A stretch of DNA of 64,000 nt, taken from positions 1 to 64,000 of the forward strand of contig JAEZWF010000016.1 in NCBI GenBank assembly GCA_023420415.1, read 5' to 3'. The notes beneath the pieces are model-generated. The model saw only the letters and a list, made by a program, of their open reading frames with translations. It searched no databases and was not told where the DNA came from. This document shows positions 60,274 through 64,000 of the stretch, in pieces (within the stretch, counting starts at the first letter, position 1; every line of letters starts with the position of its first letter). The DNA comes from Actinomycetes bacterium (GTDB taxonomy: Bacteria > Actinomycetota > Actinomycetes > Actinomycetales > Dermatophilaceae). Position numbers and translations under genes: made by a program.

Positions 60274-61416
60274 ATGCGACCTGCACTGCGCCGCGGCGCC
60301 CAGCTCCTCGCCCTCGCCCTCCTCGCCACCGGTCTCACCGGACTCGCCGCACCCTCGGCCAGCGCCGAGACCATGGTGCGCGAGTGCAAGGTCACCGGGG
60401 TCGGGTGCGTCTCCTACAGCGGGTATGCCGGCCGGTCGGTGTGGGGCTACCCCGTCACCTCCCGCGGCAACAACTGCGTCAACTACGTCGCCTACCGCCT
60501 GGCCAGGAACGGCGTCGCCCGGCAGAGCACCATGGGCAACGGCGGGGCGTGGGCATCCAACGCCCGTGCGCGCGGCTTCCGCGTCGACAAGACCCCCGTG
60601 CCCGGGTCGATCGCGCAGTGGAACTACGGCAGCTCCTACGCACCCGGGTCCGGCCACGTCGGCTACGTCGAGGAGGTCACGGCCAGCTACATCGTCATCT
60701 CGGACTCCTCCTATGGCGGCGACTACACCTCGCGCTGGCGCGTGCCCAGGGGCGACCGCAACTGGCCCAGCAACTTCATCCACTTCAAGGACGTCGGCTA
60801 CACGCCGCCGCCCTCGGGCACGTTCGTGAAGGTCCGTGAGACCTCAGCGACCTACCGCCTCGCCGGCCGGGCGCCGGTGCGGGTCTTCTCCACCGCCGGG
60901 CTCGGCACCGTCAAGCCGATGCTCGTCTCGTCGACCTCCCTGGCCAAGCTGCCCACCCGCGTGCCCGACGGCACCTTCCTGCGCGGCTCGGTGCGTGGCG
61001 ACGTCTACCGCGTGACCGGTGGCGCACCCGTCGCCGTCACGAGCTGGGCGAGTGTGGGTGGCACCAAGCCCTACACCACCGTCGACCAGACGGCGCTGGA
61101 CAGGTCCGGCAGCGGCGGTGACTACAGCCGCATGACCAAGGTGCCGCGCGACGGCACCCTCCTGAAGGTGCTCGCCACCGGTAAGGAGTACGTCGTGCAG
61201 TCCGGTCGCGCCATGCTGGTCAACCCCGAGCGCCGACCGGCCGGGCTCGGTGCGCCGCACCCGGTCGACCCGGTCGCGATCAGCAAGGCCGGCACCACCG
61301 TGCAGTTCAGCCACCTCACCGGCCGCGGAACCCTCAGCACGACCGCCGCACCCCGACGCCGGGCCGTCGCCAGCACCGGGCCGCAGGACGCCGCGCAGGA
61401 CCCGTTCGGCCGCTGA
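60274..61416 (+). CDS. secreted CHAP-domain protein
   Basis: 380 residues from the ATG at 60274. Signal peptide (MRPALRRGAQLLALALLATGLTGLAAPSASA). CHAP amidase domain with catalytic Cys in RGNNCVNYVAYRLARNG and His in GSGHVGYVEEV, ending WRVPRGDRNWPSNFIHF. The C-terminal half has repeated strands (TYRLAGRAPVRVFS, VYRVTGGAPVAVTSW, EYVVQSGRAMLV) of a wall-binding type I have seen in actinobacterial secreted enzymes. Likely peptidoglycan endopeptidase or amidase. Confidence 0.85.
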   Translation: MRPALRRGAQLLALALLATGLTGLAAPSASAETMVRECKVTGVGCVSYSGYAGRSVWGYPVTSRGNNCVNYVAYRLARNGVARQSTMGNGGAWASNARARGFRVDKTPVPGSIAQWNYGSSYAPGSGHVGYVEEVTASYIVISDSSYGGDYTSRWRVPRGDRNWPSNFIHFKDVGYTPPPSGTFVKVRETSATYRLAGRAPVRVFSTAGLGTVKPMLVSSTSLAKLPTRVPDGTFLRGSVRGDVYRVTGGAPVAVTSWASVGGTKPYTTVDQTALDRSGSGGDYSRMTKVPRDGTLLKVLATGKEYVVQSGRAMLVNPERRPAGLGAPHPVDPVAISKAGTTVQFSHLTGRGTLSTTAAPRRRAVASTGPQDAAQDPFGR

Positions 61417-61440
61417 CCCGCGCCGCCGCAGAGGCGCGGG
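61417..61440. terminator. hairpin between CHAP gene and selB
   Basis: CCCGCGCC and GGCGCGGG, perfect eight-base arms with an eight-base loop, just after the CHAP stop and before the convergent selB end. Confidence 0.6.
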
Positions 61441-61473
61441 CACTCGCGGACAGCGCTGACACGGGTCACCGCG

Positions 61474-63471
61474 TCAGCGCTGCACCTCGCGGTGCTGGTC
61501 GTCCACCCGGCGCGTCCACCGGCGCCCGTCGAGGTGCTCGAGCAGCGGCACCGCCACGCGTCGGGTCGTGCCCAGCGCCTGACGGGCCTGGCTCAACGTG
61601 AACGGCTGCGGCAGGGCAGCCAGCTCGCGCATCGCACGCGCCGGGCCGTCGGGCAGCAGCACCAGGTCGGGCGCGAGCCGCACCAGCCGCCCGGCTCGCT
61701 CGGCCGCGGCGAGGGCCGCGGGAGTGAGACCTGCCGCCTCGAGGTCGGGACGTTCGGGCGCGGCGAACGGCGACTCGCGCAGGCGCTGCTCGATCGCCCG
61801 CAGCCCCGCCTCGGCGGGGCCCAGGTCCGCGGGCTGGTCCGCAGGGCGCACGACCCCGCGGTCGAGGGAGAGCCCGGCCCGCTTCACGACGGCGGGCACC
61901 AGCGTTCGGTCGGGAAGGCCGATGGCGTCGGCCAGCGCGTTCGGCTGCACACCGGACGCGAGTGGGTCGGCCCGCATAGCCGCAGCGACGTGAGCGGTGG
62001 CGGCCTTCCCCCACGCAGCGAGGGCCGGTTCAGCGACCAGCCACTCCCCTACGACGTGTATGCCGCGCGGCGAACTCCCTTGCGGCAGTTCACCTCCCAG
62101 CACGGCGAGGCCATGGGTGCGCATGGCGCCCCGGCGGTTGACCTCGCGTCTCGGGTCGACCCGACCGTCCAGCTCGGCGAGCTCGGTCGCACGGGCCGCC
62201 GCCGCACCCCGGCGGGACAGTGCCGGCGGGTCGGCATCGAGCACGAGCGCACCCGTCAGGTCGCGGGTGCCCGGGTCGCGCACGATGAGGCGGTCGCCTG
62301 CCACGAGCGGCAGCGCGGTGGCCAGCGTGAGCCGGGCGTGGCGATTGCCCAGCGGCCGCAGCCGCGCGGGCACGGCTGCCGTGCCGACGTGCACGACTAC
62401 CTCGGTCGGCCAGTCCCGGGCCAGAGCAGCGCTCGCACCGGGCGCCCCGGCGCCGGCCGACTCGGGTGCATTCGTGACAGTCCCGGCAGCAATGGACCCC
62501 ACCCCGGCCGACTCGGGTGCATTCGCGCCAGTTCCGGCAGAACGCTCCGTCGACGTCGCTCCTTCTGAGCTCAGCTCCTCCGGCCCGGTCCGGCCACCAA
62601 GACGCACGTCGAGCACCGTCGTGAACCGCCACGCCCCGGGCGTCACGGCCACGACGCCACGGCCCACCGAGTCAGCGGCCAGGCCGCGCAGGTTGGCGGC
62701 TACGCGGCATACCGGGCCCGCCTCGGTGACCGCCTCGCCCAGTGACTCCAGCCCGCGCACGGTGACCCGCTGCCCGGCCACTTCCAGCTGGTCGCCCACG
62801 GCGAGCGAGCCCTCCGCGAGCGTGCCGGTGACAACGGTGCCCGCGCCCTTGATGGTGAACGCCCGGTCGAGCCACCACCGCACCCGACCCTCGGCGCGCG
62901 GGGTCGGCAGGGCGGCGAGCAGGCGTTCCAGAGCCGCCCTGAGCTCGTCGAGACCCGCGCCCGTGCGGGCCGAGACGGCCACGGCCTCCACGTCACCCAG
63001 GCTCGTCGCGGCGATCCGCGCGCGGGCGTCGGCGAGGGCCGGCGCGGGGTCGGCCAGGTCGCTGCGCGTGACGACGAGCAGCCCGTGCCGCACGCCGAGT
63101 GCGTCGATCGCGGCGAGGTGCTCGCTCGACTGCTGCCGCCAGCCCTCGTCGGCCGCGACGACCACCATCACCGCCGGCACCGGCCCGAGCCCGGCGAGCA
63201 TGTTGCCGATGAACCGCTCGTGTCCCGGCACGTCGACGAATGACACCTGCTGCCCGTCCGGCAGCGTCGTCCAGGCATAGCCGAGGTCGATGGTCAGCCC
63301 GCGGCGACGTTCCTCGTCCCAGCGGTCGGGCTCGATGCCGGTGAGTGCGCGCACGAGGGCCGACTTGCCGTGGTCGACGTGGCCGGCCGTCGCGACCACG
63401 TGGCTGGCCGCCGGCTGCGCAGGCGACGGTGACGTGCGCGAATTCCCTGTGGTGGAGCGGCTTTTCGACAT
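61474..63471 (-). CDS. selB: selenocysteine-specific elongation factor SelB
   Basis: 665 residues from the ATG at 63471, preceded by AAGGAG. EF-Tu-like GTPase: GHVDHGKS (30-37), DVPGHERFIGNML, and TRSD. C-terminal winged-helix domains read the SECIS hairpin (SQARQALGTTRRVAVPLLEHLDGRRWTRRVDDQHR at the end). It delivers Sec-tRNA to UGA codons. It lies 26 bases downstream of the tRNA-Sec gene on the same strand. A 17-residue tandem repeat (NAPESAG...) sits between domains at about residues 310-345, which is unusual. Confidence 0.96.
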   Translation of the reverse strand: MSKSRSTTGNSRTSPSPAQPAASHVVATAGHVDHGKSALVRALTGIEPDRWDEERRRGLTIDLGYAWTTLPDGQQVSFVDVPGHERFIGNMLAGLGPVPAVMVVVAADEGWRQQSSEHLAAIDALGVRHGLLVVTRSDLADPAPALADARARIAATSLGDVEAVAVSARTGAGLDELRAALERLLAALPTPRAEGRVRWWLDRAFTIKGAGTVVTGTLAEGSLAVGDQLEVAGQRVTVRGLESLGEAVTEAGPVCRVAANLRGLAADSVGRGVVAVTPGAWRFTTVLDVRLGGRTGPEELSSEGATSTERSAGTGANAPESAGVGSIAAGTVTNAPESAGAGAPGASAALARDWPTEVVVHVGTAAVPARLRPLGNRHARLTLATALPLVAGDRLIVRDPGTRDLTGALVLDADPPALSRRGAAAARATELAELDGRVDPRREVNRRGAMRTHGLAVLGGELPQGSSPRGIHVVGEWLVAEPALAAWGKAATAHVAAAMRADPLASGVQPNALADAIGLPDRTLVPAVVKRAGLSLDRGVVRPADQPADLGPAEAGLRAIEQRLRESPFAAPERPDLEAAGLTPAALAAAERAGRLVRLAPDLVLLPDGPARAMRELAALPQPFTLSQARQALGTTRRVAVPLLEHLDGRRWTRRVDDQHREVQR
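62453..62544 (-). repeat. 51-bp tandem repeat inside selB
   Basis: Copies begin at 62453 and 62504 (CCGGCCGACTCGGGTGCATT), the second partial. Period 51 bases, so 17 codons in frame, encoding a repeated NAPESAG linker in SelB. Confidence 0.8.
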
Positions 63472-63496
63472 CGGCGCTCCTTCCGGTGAAGACGGG

Positions 63497-63592
63497 TGGC
63501 GGAGGTGGACGGGAATCGAACCCGCCAGGCCGAGATACTCGGCCTCACCGGTGTTGAAGACCGGGGGGACCACCAGGTGCCCAGACACCTCC
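63497..63592 (-). tRNA. selC: tRNA-Sec (anticodon TCA)
   Basis: 96 bases with encoded CCA. Acceptor GGAGGTG/CACCTCC, anticodon arm CCGGT-CTTCAAC-ACCGG giving TCA, long variable arm (AGGCCGAG/CTCGGCCT), and T-arm with GGTTCGATTCC. The long variable arm and TCA anticodon are diagnostic of selenocysteine tRNA. It lies directly upstream of selB. Confidence 0.96.
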
Positions 63593-63658
63593 AGGCGCAA
63601 CGCTATCCGGCGTCGGCCCGCGCGGCCCCGCCGGGCCTGCTCACCTAGGCTCGGGTCC

Positions 63659-64000
63659 ATGACCGAGGCCGCCTTCGAACCCACCAGCCGGATCGACCTC
63701 GTGCTGGCCCGTGCCCGCGCCGACCTGCACCGGCTCACCCCGTCCGAGGCGATGACCGCGTCCCAGGCCGAGGGTGCGCTGCTCGTCGACACCCGCACGG
63801 CGGCGCAACGGCAACGCCAGGGCGAGCTGCCCGGCGCGCTGGTCATCGACCGCACGGTGCTGGAGTGGCGCCTCGACCCGAGCAGCCCGTGGCGCATTCC
63901 GGAGGCGATCGCCGGCCGGCGGGTGGTGGTGCTGTGCCGTCAGGGGTTCAGCTCGTCGCTGGCGGCGGCGTCACTGCGCGCCCTCGGCGTCGACGCGACC
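63659..64000 (+). CDS. rhodanese-domain protein (partial)
   Basis: Runs off the window end; 114 codons visible. MTEAAFEPTSRIDLVLARAR starts it. A rhodanese fold follows: AEGALLVDTRTAAQRQRQGELPGALVIDRTVLEWRLD, then VVVLCRQGFSSSLAA with the active-site Cys. It is divergent from tRNA-Sec/selB. Rhodaneses transfer sulfur; related selenium-handling roles exist but nothing here shows one. Confidence 0.85.
   Translation, partial: MTEAAFEPTSRIDLVLARARADLHRLTPSEAMTASQAEGALLVDTRTAAQRQRQGELPGALVIDRTVLEWRLDPSSPWRIPEAIAGRRVVVLCRQGFSSSLAAASLRALGVDAT

Overview
This is a high-GC actinobacterial chromosome segment. Evidence: very GC-rich codons, many GTG starts, a SAM-IV riboswitch, an Rpf-like cell-wall lysozyme domain, an ECF41 sigma factor, a DUF222/HNH protein, and B12-dependent ribonucleotide reductase with NrdR. 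The gene mix would suit a Micrococcales member such as an Intrasporangiaceae species, but that family placement is a guess. No phage genes, insertion sequences, rRNA or CRISPR array were seen. The only tRNA is selenocysteine tRNA.

Layout. 0-8 kb: SAM-IV-controlled metY, a WXG-like gene pair, an SH3b/Rpf-like secreted protein, small membrane proteins, and a sigma-like protein fused to a membrane segment and a long Pro/Thr tail. 8-10 kb: an ECF41 sigma factor with its epimerase partner and a matching promoter. 10-13 kb: a polar amino-acid ABC importer. 13-22 kb: an aldo/keto reductase, a helicase-associated/WYL protein, secreted proteins, a VapBC-type toxin-antitoxin pair and a large secreted amidase. 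22-32 kb: a LacI-regulated sugar cluster (ABC importer, GH3, xylose isomerase, GH3) that looks like xylo-oligosaccharide use. 32-37 kb: glutamate decarboxylase, a hypothetical protein, DUF222/HNH and a TfoX-like protein. 37-41 kb: an amide-use cluster (MarR regulator, AmiC-like sensor, APC permease, acetamidase/formamidase).

41-51 kb is an accessory block read here as a defence island: a HepT remnant, a matrixin-like protease, a MazG-like pyrophosphohydrolase, a DUF2075 nuclease/helicase, an EVE-HNH endonuclease, a PLD-SF2 helicase-DUF3427 protein and a compositionally foreign P-loop ATPase. 51-55 kb holds nrdJ and nrdR with paired NrdR boxes. 55-61 kb holds a GAF-ANTAR regulator, an acetyltransferase, a secreted HExxH protein, a winged-helix protein and a CHAP protein. 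61-64 kb holds selB, tRNA-Sec and the start of a rhodanese-domain gene, so this organism probably makes selenoproteins.

Across the whole window one short sequence, GTATGCC (often extended to GGTATGCCGCG), recurs far more often than composition predicts. It appears in both orientations, in several reading frames using otherwise rare codons, and as inverted pairs forming long hairpins at gene ends. Among known elements this most resembles the arrangement of DNA uptake sequences, and it is the observation I rate highest.
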